Shown piece by piece: positions 53,399 to 62,685 of a DNA stretch of 64,000 bases (position 1 is its first letter; every line of letters starts with the position of its first letter). The stretch is from an uncultured Pseudoxanthomonas sp. (GTDB taxonomy: Bacteria > Pseudomonadota > Gammaproteobacteria > Xanthomonadales > Xanthomonadaceae), in contig CAMLGZ010000007.1 of NCBI GenBank assembly GCA_946479745.1, forward strand, positions 62,001-126,000, in the 5' to 3' direction. The notes under the pieces are model-generated. The model searched no databases and was not told where the DNA came from. It was given only the letters and a program-made list of their open reading frames with translations. A program made the translations under genes and the position numbers.

Positions 53399-55468
53399 TC
53401 ATAGCTGCGCCGCCAGCGCCGGATCGACCGCCACGTACGGCGTTTCGCGATCGCTGCGTTGCGGATTGGCGCGGGCCTTGCGCACAGCGCCGACCGCGTA
53501 GAACAGCACGCTGAACACCACGAACAGGAACAAGGCGGTCAAGCCGGTGTTGACGTAACTGTTGAACGCGATCTGCTGCATCTGCTCGATGCTCTTGGCC
53601 GGGGCCACGATCTCGCCGGCGGCGATGCCGGTGCGGTATTTCGCGGCCTGCGCAAGGAAACCGACTGCAGGGTTGGAATCGAAAATCTTGATGAAGCCTG
53701 CAGTGACCGTACAGATCAGCAGCCACGTTGCCGGCAGGATCGTCACCCACGCGTAGCGGTCGCGTTTCATCTTGAACAGCACCACCGTGCACATCATCAA
53801 GGCGATGCCGGCCAGCATCTGGTTGGCGATGCCGAACAGCGGCCACAAGGTGTTGATGCCGCCCAGCGGATCGACCACGCCCTGGTACAGGAAATAACCC
53901 CACAACGCCACGCAGCCCGCGGTGGCTACTACGTTCGCTCCCCACGATTCGGTGCGGCGCAGTCCCGAATGGAAGGTACCCAGCAGATCTTGCAGCATGA
54001 AGCGTCCGGCGCGTGTGCCGGCATCCACCGCAGTCAGAATGAACAGCGCTTCGAACAGGATGGCGAAGTGGTACCAGAACGCCATGGAGTTGGCGCTCGG
54101 CATCACGTTGTGCAGGATGTGGGCGATACCGACAGCCAGCGTCGGTGCGCCGCCGGCGCGCGAAAGAATGGTCTTCTCGCCGATGTCGGTCGCCGTGGCG
54201 GTCAGCATGTCCGGGGTCACGGTGAAGCCCCATTCGCTGATCTTGGCCGCCGCCGAAATCGCGTCGGTGCCGATGGCCGCGGCGGGGCTGTTCATGGCGA
54301 AGTACACGCCCGGTTCGATCACCGATGCGGCCACCAGGGCCATGATCGCCACGAACGATTCCATCAGCATGCCGCCGTAGCCGATGTAGCGCATATGGCC
54401 TTCGCTGGCCAGCAGCTTGGGCGTGGTGCCCGAGGAAATCAGCGCGTGGAAGCCGGAAACAGCGCCGCAGGCGATGGTGATGAAAAGGAACGGGAACAGG
54501 CCGCCTTTCCACACCGGGCCGGTGCCGTCGGTGAACTGGGTCAGCGCAGGCATCTTCAATTCCGGCATCACGATCACGATGCCGATGGCCAGGGCGATGA
54601 TGGTGCCGATCTTCAGGAAGGTGGACAGATAATCGCGCGGCGCCAGGATCAGCCAGACCGGCAGCACCGCGGCGACGAAGCCGTAGCCGACCAGCATCCA
54701 GGTGATCTGCGTACCGGTGAAGGTGAACGCCGGCCCCCAGGTCGGATGCGCGCCGACTTTGCCGCCCAGCCAGATCGAGAACAGCAGCAGTGCGATGCCG
54801 ACGACCGAGATTTCGCCGATCCTGCCGGGACGGATGTAGCGCATGTAGACGCCCATCAGCACCGCGATCGGGATCGTGGCCATCACCGTGAACATGCCCC
54901 ACGGGCTCTCCGCCAGCGCCTTGACCACGATCATCGCCAGCACCGCCAGGATGATGATCATGATCAGGAAGGCGCCGAACAGCGCGATGGTGCCGGGGAT
55001 TTTCCCCATTTCCTCGCGCACCAGATCGCCCAGCGAGCGCGCATCGCGCCGGCTGGAGATGAACAGCACCATGAAGTCCTGCACCGCGCCGGCCAGCACC
55101 ACGCCGGTGATCAGCCAGAGCATGCCGGGCAGGTAGCCCATCTGCGCGGCCAGCACGGGGCCGACCAGCGGACCTGCGCCCGCGATGGCGGCGAAGTGGT
55201 GGCCGAACAGGACGTGTTTGTTGGTGGGTACGAAATCCAGCCCGTCGTTGCGCAGTACTGCAGGCGTAGCCCGCGTGGGGTCCAGTCCCATCACTTTTTC
55301 GGCGATGAACAGGCTGTAGTAGCGATAGGCGACCAGGTAGATCGACACCGCCGCCACGACTATCCACAGCGCATTGATCTGCTCGCCGCGGTGCAGGGCG
55401 ATGGTGCCCAGACAGAACGCGCCGAGCAGCGCCAGCGCGGCCCAGGCCAGTTTCGAGAAACCCTTCAT
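53399..55468 (-). CDS. cstA: Carbon starvation protein CstA-type transporter
   Basis: A 689-residue inner-membrane transporter with many hydrophobic helices. GHHFAAIAGAGPLVGPVLAA near the start and GINTLWPLFGIANQMLAGIAL are CstA-family. CstA and its relative BtsT import pyruvate or peptides on starvation. ATG at 55466-55468, preceded by GGAGGGG. Partner small gene follows. Confidence 0.92.
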   Translation of the reverse strand: MKGFSKLAWAALALLGAFCLGTIALHRGEQINALWIVVAAVSIYLVAYRYYSLFIAEKVMGLDPTRATPAVLRNDGLDFVPTNKHVLFGHHFAAIAGAGPLVGPVLAAQMGYLPGMLWLITGVVLAGAVQDFMVLFISSRRDARSLGDLVREEMGKIPGTIALFGAFLIMIIILAVLAMIVVKALAESPWGMFTVMATIPIAVLMGVYMRYIRPGRIGEISVVGIALLLFSIWLGGKVGAHPTWGPAFTFTGTQITWMLVGYGFVAAVLPVWLILAPRDYLSTFLKIGTIIALAIGIVIVMPELKMPALTQFTDGTGPVWKGGLFPFLFITIACGAVSGFHALISSGTTPKLLASEGHMRYIGYGGMLMESFVAIMALVAASVIEPGVYFAMNSPAAAIGTDAISAAAKISEWGFTVTPDMLTATATDIGEKTILSRAGGAPTLAVGIAHILHNVMPSANSMAFWYHFAILFEALFILTAVDAGTRAGRFMLQDLLGTFHSGLRRTESWGANVVATAGCVALWGYFLYQGVVDPLGGINTLWPLFGIANQMLAGIALMMCTVVLFKMKRDRYAWVTILPATWLLICTVTAGFIKIFDSNPAVGFLAQAAKYRTGIAAGEIVAPAKSIEQMQQIAFNSYVNTGLTALFLFVVFSVLFYAVGAVRKARANPQRSDRETPYVAVDPALAAQL

Positions 55469-55630
55469 GCGAACCCCTCCGGTGAACTCGGGTTAGGGTC
55501 CTCCCATGCGGGGGAGGGGTCAATGCGTAAGGTTGGATTCGACCTGCGACTTTGGTCTTAATGCATGCGATATCCGATTGTGCGATGCGGCAGCCAGCGT
55601 GATATCGGCTTTTGAAGCGCCGGGACCCTT

Positions 55631-55698
55631 GTAGGAGCGGGCCCTGCCCGCGACGGGCTTTATCGGTAATGCCTGTCGCGGGCAGGGCGCGCTCCTAC
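55631..55698. repeat. GTAG-type inverted repeat
   Basis: Twenty-four-base arms (55631-55654 and 55675-55698) starting GTAGGAGCGGGCCC, paired except for one mismatch, with a 20-base loop. It lies between the corA stop and the cstA promoter region. Confidence 0.88.
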
Positions 55699-55712
55699 AA
55701 ATGCAAATGCCG

Positions 55713-56714
55713 TCAGAGCCACTTGGCGCGTTTGAACAGCCAGTACAGGGTGCCGCAGACCAGCGCCACGCCGCCGATCAGGACCGGGTAGGCATAGGCC
55801 TTGTCGATTTCCGGCATGTTGTGGAAATTCATTCCGTACCAGCTGGTGATCAAAGTCGGCGCGGCCAGCAGCGCCGCCCAGGCGCCCAGGCGCTTCACCA
55901 CTTCGCCCTGGCCCAGCGTGACCAGCGACAGATTGACGCTCAGCGCGGTGGTCAGCATTTCGCGCAACGTGTCCAGCGATTCGTTGACGCGCAGCGCATG
56001 GTCGTAGACGTCGCGGAAATACAGGCGGACTTCTTCGGGAATCAACGCGCTTTGAGTGCGGCTGAGCTGCGCCAGCACATCCTGCAGCGGGCCGACCGCC
56101 AGGCGCATCTTGCTCAGCTCGCGTTTCAGTTCGTACAGGCGCACCACGGTGTCGCGGCTATAGGTATCGGCGAAGATCGCCTGCTCCAGCGAATCGGCGG
56201 TGTCGCGGAATTCGTCGATGATGGGCCGGTAGTTGTCGACGATGAAATCCATCACCGCATACAGGCCGTACGAGGGTCCCAACACCAGCAGATCCGGTTC
56301 GCGCTCCACGCGTTCACGCACGGGCGCGTACGAAAGCGAAGCGCCATGACGCACGGTGATCAGGTACCGTGGGCCGACGAACAGATGCGTTTCGCCGTAC
56401 ACGATCTTCTCATTGATGACCTGCGCGGTGTGGGTGACCGCGAACATCGAGTTGCCGTAGGCTTCCAGCTTCGGGCGCTGATGGGCGTTCTGCGCGTCTT
56501 CGACGGCCAGATCGTGCAGACAGAATTCTTCCTGCAGCTTTTCCAGGATCTCATCGGCCGGCTCATACAGGCCTACCCAGACGAAACTGCCGTCGTCCTG
56601 CGCCAGGACATCGCTGATGGCGTCCAGGGTGATGTCGTGGCGCTTGCCGTCCTTGTCGTAGACGACGCAATTGATGACGCAGGAGGGCAGCACGGGCTTG
56701 TTGATATCGTTCAT
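55713..56714 (-). CDS. corA: CorA-family magnesium/cobalt transporter
   Basis: A 333-residue protein with a large cytosolic N-terminal domain and two C-terminal membrane helices; the signature GMN is seen in SWYGMNFHNMPEIDK. CorA forms pentameric divalent-cation channels. ATG at 56712-56714 is preferred over a start 12 codons upstream, because MNDINKPVL fits normal length. Confidence 0.94.
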   Translation of the reverse strand: MNDINKPVLPSCVINCVVYDKDGKRHDITLDAISDVLAQDDGSFVWVGLYEPADEILEKLQEEFCLHDLAVEDAQNAHQRPKLEAYGNSMFAVTHTAQVINEKIVYGETHLFVGPRYLITVRHGASLSYAPVRERVEREPDLLVLGPSYGLYAVMDFIVDNYRPIIDEFRDTADSLEQAIFADTYSRDTVVRLYELKRELSKMRLAVGPLQDVLAQLSRTQSALIPEEVRLYFRDVYDHALRVNESLDTLREMLTTALSVNLSLVTLGQGEVVKRLGAWAALLAAPTLITSWYGMNFHNMPEIDKAYAYPVLIGGVALVCGTLYWLFKRAKWL

Positions 56715-56756
56715 GGTGCGAATCGTGCGCCACCCAGGGCGGCGCGGCAAGCGCGT

Positions 56757-56844
56757 AGGAGCGGTGTAGGAGCGACGTGAGTCGCGATGGGATTGTTCCT
56801 GGCAATGGCTTCATCGCGACTCACGTCGCTCCTACACCGCTCCT
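56757..56844. repeat. Double GTAG-type palindrome
   Basis: Thirty-three-base perfect arms (56757-56789 and 56812-56844) around a 22-base loop; each arm contains two GGAGCG units, so it looks like two GTAG-type elements nested together. It lies between corA and the GH97 gene. Confidence 0.9.
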
Positions 56845-56850
56845 GTATGC

Positions 56851-58905
56851 CTACTGGGCGACGAAACGGATCGCCTGTCCGCCGCCGGGCGCCAGCCGCA
56901 GAGTCAGCGTATCGGCGCTGGTCACCTTGCGCTCTTCGATCACGATGTCCTGCGGCGCGTGCTTCCAGTCAGCCTTCTCGCCGTCACGATAGATCTGGGC
57001 CGTATAGGTGCGGCCCGGGTCGAGGAACGACAGCGGCGCCTTCAACTCGCGGCCCTCTTCGTCGGATATCGAGCCCAGATACCAATTGTCGGAGTGGCGA
57101 TCCTTGCGCACGATGGTCACGTAGTCGCCGACTTCGCCGTTCAATACGCGCGTGTCTTCCCAGTCCACCGGCACGTCCTCGATGAACTTGAACGGCTTGG
57201 GATTCTTTTCGTAGTTCTCCAGCAGATCGGCGGCCATCTGGATGGGGCTGTAGATCACCACGTACAGCGCCAGTTGCTTTGCCCAGGTGGTGGCCACGCC
57301 GTCGGGCGCGCGGGTCTTCATGCCGAAGATGCCGGGCGTGTAGTCCATGGGGCCGGCTAGCAGGCGGGTGAACACCAGGTTGGCTTCATGCTCGGGCGGA
57401 TTGCCGGGATCGCCCCAGGCGCTGAATTCCATGCCGCGAGCGCCTTCGCGGGAAATCCAATTGGGGTAGGTGCGGCGCAGGCCTGTGTCCTTGATGGGTT
57501 CGTGCGCATTGACGGCGATGTGGCGCTTGGCCGCTTCGGTCACCACCTTCAGGTGATGCCGCGCCATGTCCTGACCTTCATGCCAGGCGTAGTGCAGCTT
57601 GCCGTCGGCGCCGATGACCTTGGCTTGCCCCGCATCGGCCACGTAGCCGGTCTTGACCGCGTCGATACCCAGGCGCTGGTACAGATCGAAGCCCGCGCCC
57701 ATCTGCGATTCGTAGTGCGCGGCGTTGCCGGAGGTTTCATGGTGGCCGATCAGGCGGACGTTCTTCGACTTCGCGTAGGCAGCCAGTTTTTCGATATCGA
57801 AATCAGGATACGGCTGGGTGAAGCTGAAGTCCTCGCCATTGCCGAACCAGTCGCCGTCCCAGCCCACGTTCCAGCCTTCCACCAGCACGCCACCAAGACC
57901 GTGTTTGGCGGCGAAGTCGATGTGCTTCATCACGTTTTCGTTGGTGGCGCCGTGCTTGGGGCCCGAAGCCCAGGTCTTCTTGTCCAGGTGCATTTCCCAC
58001 CACACGCCGACGTACTTCATCGGCTTGATCCAGGAAACGTCGCCGAGCTTGTTGGGCTCATTGAGGTTGAGGATGAGGCTGGAAGTCACCAGACCGCCGG
58101 CATCGTCGGACAACTGCACCGTGCGCCATGGCGTGTTGAAAGGCGCGGTGCGGACCACTTTGCCGTCGCCGATGCCGTCGGTGAGCGTGGCGCGCAGCTT
58201 GCGGTTTTCCACCCGGGTGAGGTTCATGCCCGAATAGTCCACCAGCGCCGCTTCGTGGATGGAGATATGCAGGCCATTGTCGGTGCGCAGGGTGATGGGC
58301 GTCTGCGCCTGGCCGACTTCCTGCAGCGGCGTGCGGTGGTACAGGTATTCCTCGCGGTTCCATTCGCCGGCGGGAATCCACCAGGCGGTGGCGTTCTCGG
58401 CGATGTTGAATTCGGTCAGTTCCTCGCCGATCCGCACCTGCTTCAGCGCGGGCTGGTCCGGCAATTCGTAGCGGAAGCCCAGTCCGTCGTCGTACATGCG
58501 GAACAGCACGTCGAAGCTGCGCTTGGGCGCGACCTTCTCGGTGAGGGTCACGCGCAGTTCGTTGTAGTGGTTGCGGATGGTGCGACGCTCGCCCCAGGGT
58601 TGTTCCCAGGTCTCATCGAAGCTGCTGGTCTTGTGTCCGGCGATGGCCAGGTTGCGTTCGAACTTGGGCACGTCCAGGAAGATGAAACCCAGCCGCGACG
58701 GCGAAATCACCGCCTTGCCGTCGCGCAGCACGGCGTAGCTCGGGCGGCCATCCTTGTCGGTGGTCACTTCGACCGACAGGTTCCCGTCGGGCGATGCGAT
58801 GCCCACCTTGGGCAGCGTCGCTGCGGGGGGCGGTGTGGTGACTTGCGCGTTGGCGAGGGAGGCGGCGGTGAGGAGCGTGGTCATTGCGAGCAGGCGAAGG
58901 AGCAT
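56851..58905 (-). CDS. GH97-family alpha-glucosidase, exported
   Basis: A 684-residue glycoside hydrolase with a signal peptide (LLTAASLANAQ). The three conserved glutamate motifs HHETSGNAAHYE, NAHEPIKDTG and RGMEFSAWGDPGNPPEH match the inverting SusB-like group rather than the Asp-nucleophile retaining group. It would split alpha-glucosidic links of starch or maltodextrins in the periplasm. The ATG at 58903-58905 (MLLRLLAM) has GGAAG at six bases; a start 11 codons earlier lacks one. Confidence 0.93.
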   Translation of the reverse strand: MLLRLLAMTTLLTAASLANAQVTTPPPAATLPKVGIASPDGNLSVEVTTDKDGRPSYAVLRDGKAVISPSRLGFIFLDVPKFERNLAIAGHKTSSFDETWEQPWGERRTIRNHYNELRVTLTEKVAPKRSFDVLFRMYDDGLGFRYELPDQPALKQVRIGEELTEFNIAENATAWWIPAGEWNREEYLYHRTPLQEVGQAQTPITLRTDNGLHISIHEAALVDYSGMNLTRVENRKLRATLTDGIGDGKVVRTAPFNTPWRTVQLSDDAGGLVTSSLILNLNEPNKLGDVSWIKPMKYVGVWWEMHLDKKTWASGPKHGATNENVMKHIDFAAKHGLGGVLVEGWNVGWDGDWFGNGEDFSFTQPYPDFDIEKLAAYAKSKNVRLIGHHETSGNAAHYESQMGAGFDLYQRLGIDAVKTGYVADAGQAKVIGADGKLHYAWHEGQDMARHHLKVVTEAAKRHIAVNAHEPIKDTGLRRTYPNWISREGARGMEFSAWGDPGNPPEHEANLVFTRLLAGPMDYTPGIFGMKTRAPDGVATTWAKQLALYVVIYSPIQMAADLLENYEKNPKPFKFIEDVPVDWEDTRVLNGEVGDYVTIVRKDRHSDNWYLGSISDEEGRELKAPLSFLDPGRTYTAQIYRDGEKADWKHAPQDIVIEERKVTSADTLTLRLAPGGGQAIRFVAQ

Positions 58906-58953
58906 GCGGGCTTCCGGATGGCGGACAACAGGCCGCATCCTGCGCCAGCCCCG

Positions 58954-60150
58954 TCAGCGCAACAAGCTGCGCTGCGGGAAGAATACGTATGCAAGAGCCG
59001 CATGCACCGGTAGCAGCAAAGCTACCCAGCTCTGGTTGTACTGCGGGGCGAGCGGCAGCCAGTGCAGGATCCATGCGATCGCTGCGAGACCCGCGACGAT
59101 CGCCAGCAGCCAGCGGAACCATGCGGAAGGCGCGCGTTTGCGCAGCAGCGCAATCGCGCCGGGGATCAGCAGCAGGCACAGCGGATTGAACAACAGCAGA
59201 TTTCGATTGGCCCAGGCGGCCTGGTGTTCGGTGAAGCCCCACAGAAACACCAGCATTGCGCCGGCGATTCCGCACAGCAGCCACAGCGGCAACGCCAATG
59301 CGGCGATCAAGCGCGGCTTGCGTGGGGCGATCAGCACGATCGCGGCCGCCGCAATCAGGCCAGCCAACAACCACGGCCACCAGCGACGCGGTCGTTCCGG
59401 CGGTTCGGGCGCGATGCGATGCGGCGCCAGCACCTGCTCGGCCTGCACCAGCGGTCGTCCCGCCGCGTTCTTCGCCTCGCGCAGGCTGTCGGCCAGACGC
59501 ATGGGCACGTAGGCTTCTTCCCAGCGCGACATCGGCACGTCGGCGTAGGGACCCAGGCCGATGTCGAAACCCAGCCACATCCACGGCACCGGCGAGACCA
59601 GCCGCACCGCTTCGCTGCGGAAAGTATTGCCCCGCGAACGTCCGACCAGTTGCGGTTTCAGCGCCCCGCCCATCGCCTTGTCCAGCGCGTCGCGGACTTG
59701 GGTGGAGCAATTGGAAACGAAATAATCGTAGCGGTAGCGGGCGTTCTCGGGCTTGGCGCGTTCGGCCAGGGTGTCGGCCAGCGCCCGCGCCTGCTCCGGT
59801 GGCAGGTCCAGCCATTGCAGTTTCACGCCGCGCCCGACTTCACGGTAGTAGGACAGATCCTGTTGCAGCGGCAGAGCGACCAGGTAGTACTGCATGTCGC
59901 CATGGGCGAAGCGGCCTACGAAGCCCGGCTCGCCCATGTCGAAGAAGCCGAAGTTGTACGAGGTCGCTTCGCCGGTCTGCGTATCCAGTACGACGATGGC
60001 GTCGTGGCCGAAGCGCTCGAAGAAGATTTCGCCGGGCTGCATGGTCATCACGCCGATGCGTGGGGCGGGGGTTGGAGACGTTACGGCCCATGTGGGGAGT
60101 GCGAGAAAGAGAAGCAGCGTCAGCAGCAGGCATTTCCACGTCGCGAGCAT
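58954..60150 (-). CDS. DUF4105-family membrane protein
   Basis: A 398-residue protein with a signal peptide (LLLFLALPTWA), a periplasmic domain of the DUF4105 type and four C-terminal membrane helices (about 270-395). FFERFGHDAIVV and DYFVSNCSTQVRDALD look like a Cys-His pair in a papain/NlpC-type arrangement, so thiol hydrolase activity is plausible but unproven. Start ATG at 60148-60150; longer frames upstream run through a repeat. Confidence 0.85.
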   Translation of the reverse strand: MLATWKCLLLTLLLFLALPTWAVTSPTPAPRIGVMTMQPGEIFFERFGHDAIVVLDTQTGEATSYNFGFFDMGEPGFVGRFAHGDMQYYLVALPLQQDLSYYREVGRGVKLQWLDLPPEQARALADTLAERAKPENARYRYDYFVSNCSTQVRDALDKAMGGALKPQLVGRSRGNTFRSEAVRLVSPVPWMWLGFDIGLGPYADVPMSRWEEAYVPMRLADSLREAKNAAGRPLVQAEQVLAPHRIAPEPPERPRRWWPWLLAGLIAAAAIVLIAPRKPRLIAALALPLWLLCGIAGAMLVFLWGFTEHQAAWANRNLLLFNPLCLLLIPGAIALLRKRAPSAWFRWLLAIVAGLAAIAWILHWLPLAPQYNQSWVALLLPVHAALAYVFFPQRSLLR

Positions 60151-60193
60151 CGGGCCTTTTCCTATTCCGTCCGTGGTGGGCTTTCCTAAAAAT

Positions 60194-60302
60194 CCGTTCG
60201 TGGTGAGCTTGTCGAACCACGCCGTTGGCGGACGGTTGGCAGTTCGCATGGTGCTCAGGCTTTTGCGCGAAGAGCGTGGTTCGACAAGCTCACCACGAAC
60301 GG
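60194..60302. repeat. CCGTTCGTGGTGAG-type inverted repeat
   Basis: Twenty-eight-base perfect arms (60194-60221 and 60275-60302) like the copy at 50709-50815, followed by two decayed copies (about 60313-60332 and 60340-60356). It fills the gap between corC and the DUF4105 gene. Confidence 0.88.
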
Positions 60303-60382
60303 GTTCTGGGAAAAGCTCACCATTAACGGGTTCTAGGGCAAGGTCGCCACGAATGGAAGCGATGGCCGAGTCCGCATGCGAC

Positions 60383-61255
60383 TCAACCATCCGACAGCAC
60401 GCCGACATGGAACGCGTGCACCCGGCGCGCATCGGCCTTGGCTACGCGGAACTCGAAACGCCCCAAGGTCAGTTCCTCATCGGTATCAGGCAAGTGGCCG
60501 ATGGCGGCGGTGACCAGACCGCCGACGGTGTCGTATTCGTCGTCGGGGAAATCGGCGCCGAAGCGTTCGTTGAAGTCGGAGATAGGGGTCAGCGCATCCA
60601 CCACATACTGGCCATCGGCATGCGCGGCGATCTGGTCGGCGCCTTCTTCAGCGTCGTCGTGCTCGTCGTCGATCTCGCCGACGATCTGTTCCAGCACGTC
60701 CTCGATGGTCACCAGGCCGGCGACGCCGCCGTACTCGTCCACCACGATCGCCATGTGGTTGCGCGACAGGCGGAATTCCTTCAGCAGCAGGTTGAGCTTC
60801 TTGGATTCGGGGATCAATACCGCCGGGCGCAGCAGTTCGCGCACGTTGCCGGGGCCGTTGTCGGCCACCACACCGCGCAGCAGATCCTTGGCCAGCAGGA
60901 TGCCCAGGATCTCGTCCTTGTTTTCGCCATGCACGGGGAAACGCGAATGCCCGGATTCCACCACTTCCTTCATCAGGTCCAGGAATCGGGAGGCAATGGG
61001 CAAGGACACCATTTGCGAGCGCGAGACCATGACGTCGCCGACGGTCAGGTCGGCCACCGCGATGGCGCCCTCCATCATGCGCAGCGTGTCGCTGGCGATC
61101 AGCCCGTCGCTCTGCGCATCGCGCAGCAGCGCGACCAGGTCGTCGCGTGAGGAAGGTTCGCCGGAGAACGCAGAACTGATGCGGTCCAGCCAGGAGCGCC
61201 GTTTCTCCGGTTTTTCGGAGGCTTCCGGCGCGGGAATACTGTCGTCTTCTGACAT
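60383..61255 (-). CDS. corC: CorC-type CBS-domain transporter-associated protein
   Basis: A 290-residue cytosolic protein. A CBS pair (VGDVMVSRSQMVSLP, GSRF-like PVHGENKDEILGILLAKDLL, VVDEYGGVAGLVTIEDVLEQIVG) is followed by a CorC/HlyC domain (DALTPISDFNERFGADFPDDEYDTVGGLV). This gene commonly follows ybeY and acts with metal transport. Start ATG at 61253-61255. Confidence 0.92.
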   Translation of the reverse strand: MSEDDSIPAPEASEKPEKRRSWLDRISSAFSGEPSSRDDLVALLRDAQSDGLIASDTLRMMEGAIAVADLTVGDVMVSRSQMVSLPIASRFLDLMKEVVESGHSRFPVHGENKDEILGILLAKDLLRGVVADNGPGNVRELLRPAVLIPESKKLNLLLKEFRLSRNHMAIVVDEYGGVAGLVTIEDVLEQIVGEIDDEHDDAEEGADQIAAHADGQYVVDALTPISDFNERFGADFPDDEYDTVGGLVTAAIGHLPDTDEELTLGRFEFRVAKADARRVHAFHVGVLSDG

Positions 61256-61347
61256 TGGGTGGGTAGCGGGCAGCCCGGGGAGGGGCGACGGCGGCAGTCT
61301 ATCAGGATGACAGGGACGGATTTTCATCCTGGCTGGAGGGAGCATCT

Positions 61348-61421
61348 GTGGGAGCGCCGTCCCGGCGCGAGCTCTTCGCCACAAATTCAGAGCAAAGCCC
61401 GCGCCGGGACGGCGCTCCCAC
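61348..61421. repeat. GTGGGAGCG-type inverted repeat overlapping a coding end
   Basis: Twenty-two-base perfect arms (61348-61369 and 61400-61421) with a 30-base loop. The stop codon of the hypothetical gene (61387-61389) lies in the loop, so one arm and part of the loop are coding. Confidence 0.88.
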
Positions 61422-62016
61422 GGGCTTCGCGGGCTTGCTGGGGAGCTACGGCGTCCGCGGCAGGCACAGGCTCCGGATCCTCCGCTCGATCCAGGCTGTA
61501 GCTGCAGCCCACCAACGTTTTGCCAGGGTGCGAGGCGACATTGGAAACGTTGAGCACCGCCGACTTGATGTAGACCGTGCCGGTGGCTTCGTCGCGGTCT
61601 TCGGTACTGCTCACTTCCTTGCCGAACATGGCCTTGGCCGGCGTATCGATGGCCGTTTCCAGCTCCAGCTGTTTTGCCAGCGGACGCGGATCGGGCAGGT
61701 CGAGGATGGCGATGATGCTGTCGCCGGTGAAGGCGATGTGGTCGGTGTTGTGGCCGAACACGCTGATCGGCTTGTTCAACACGAATTCGGTCATGAACAG
61801 GTTGGCTTGAGGCAGGGGTCGCCAACCGAGCGCCACGGCTTGCAGCGGGTCGGCCAGCGCGGGCGCCAGGTAGTGGAAGTCAGCCAGCGCCTGCTTGCAC
61901 TGGATCAGTGCGGCAAGATCGATGCGGGCGGCGTCCAGTTTTTCTTCCGCGGCTGCGGTTTGGGCGACGAGAGGGAGCGGCAGCAACAGCGCCAAGGCAA
62001 AAAACAAACAGCGCAT
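61387..62016 (-). CDS. Hypothetical exported protein
   Basis: A 209-residue protein with a signal peptide (LLLPLPLVAQ). I do not recognise the family. The body has a steady beta-rich pattern with Gly-Asp-Ser (FTGDSIIAILDL) and a region IKSAVLNVSNVASHPGKTL. Its last residues, about ARGSAVPARALL, are encoded by a GTGGGAGCG-type repeat and probably extended the natural C-terminus. It starts one base after the ybeY stop, so it may be translated together with it. Widely it lies between ybeY and corC. Confidence 0.7.
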   Translation of the reverse strand: MRCLFFALALLLPLPLVAQTAAAEEKLDAARIDLAALIQCKQALADFHYLAPALADPLQAVALGWRPLPQANLFMTEFVLNKPISVFGHNTDHIAFTGDSIIAILDLPDPRPLAKQLELETAIDTPAKAMFGKEVSSTEDRDEATGTVYIKSAVLNVSNVASHPGKTLVGCSYSLDRAEDPEPVPAADAVAPQQAREARGSAVPARALL

Positions 62017-62017
62017 G

Positions 62018-62509
62018 CTAGTCCTCGAATGCGTAAGGGTCGTCGATACCGAGTTCGGCCAGGATCTGCCGTTCCAGCTGTTCCATCGCTTCGGCCTCGC
62101 GGTCGTCTTCGTGGTTCCAGCCCAGCAGGTGCAAGGCGCCGTGCACGGTCAGGTGCGCGTAGTGCGCGGCCAGCGGCTTTTTCTGTTCCTTAGCTTCGCG
62201 CGCCACCACCGGGGCGCAGATCACCAGATCGCCCAGCAGCGGCATCTTCACGCCCTTGGGCATTTTCACGCCTTCGGCCATCTCGGCCGGGAAGCTGAGC
62301 ACGTTGGTGGCGTAGTCCTTGCCGCGATAGTGCCGGTTGAGCGCGCGTCCTTCCTTGGTGTCGACGATGCGCACCGCCAGATCGGCTTCGCGGATGCGGC
62401 CGTGCAGCGCTGCGGCGACCCAGCGGCGGAAACTGACCGATGAAGGCAGCCCGGCGCGGGGCAGGGCGTAGCTGACCGAGACTTCGAGGATGACGGGGCC
62501 TTGGGTCAT
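62018..62509 (-). CDS. ybeY: Endoribonuclease YbeY
   Basis: A 163-residue metal-dependent endoribonuclease for 16S rRNA 3' maturation and ribosome quality control. The zinc motif appears as [14 protein letters not shown] (H-x3-H-x5-H). An odd short repetition, [11 protein letters not shown], lies just before [15 protein letters not shown] at 62507-62509. The upstream phoH and downstream corC place it in the usual cluster. Confidence 0.93.
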   Translation of the reverse strand: MTQGPVILEVSVSYALPRAGLPSSVSFRRWVAAALHGRIREADLAVRIVDTKEGRALNRHYRGKDYATNVLSFPAEMAEGVKMPKGVKMPLLGDLVICAPVVAREAKEQKKPLAAHYAHLTVHGALHLLGWNHEDDREAEAMEQLERQILAELGIDDPYAFED

Positions 62510-62520
62510 TTTTCCCCCTC

Positions 62521-62658
62521 CGTCCTCCCAGCGAACGCTGGGATCCATTTTGATTTTGATCTTTGCATTGCTGGGTATCCGGCCTGGGGTCGAAAGTCAA
62601 AATGGATGACCAGCCATTCGGCTGTTGTGAAGCACCTCCAGCGTTCGCTGGGATGACG
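62521..62658. repeat. Damaged CGTCATCCCAGCG-type repeat
   Basis: One arm (62521-62553) is nearly intact, with one mismatch. The other is broken into 62597-62607 and 62638-62658 by 30 inserted bases (62608-62637). It resembles the intact copy at 23030-23138 and lies in the gap between phoH and ybeY. Confidence 0.75.
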
Positions 62659-62685
62659 TCACATTTGGTGATGCTGCGGGGGAAA

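Noticed and set aside
53459..55561. A 700-residue open frame opposite cstA
   Set aside because: Shadow of cstA; repeated His/Asp/Arg pattern has no domain match and no start signal.
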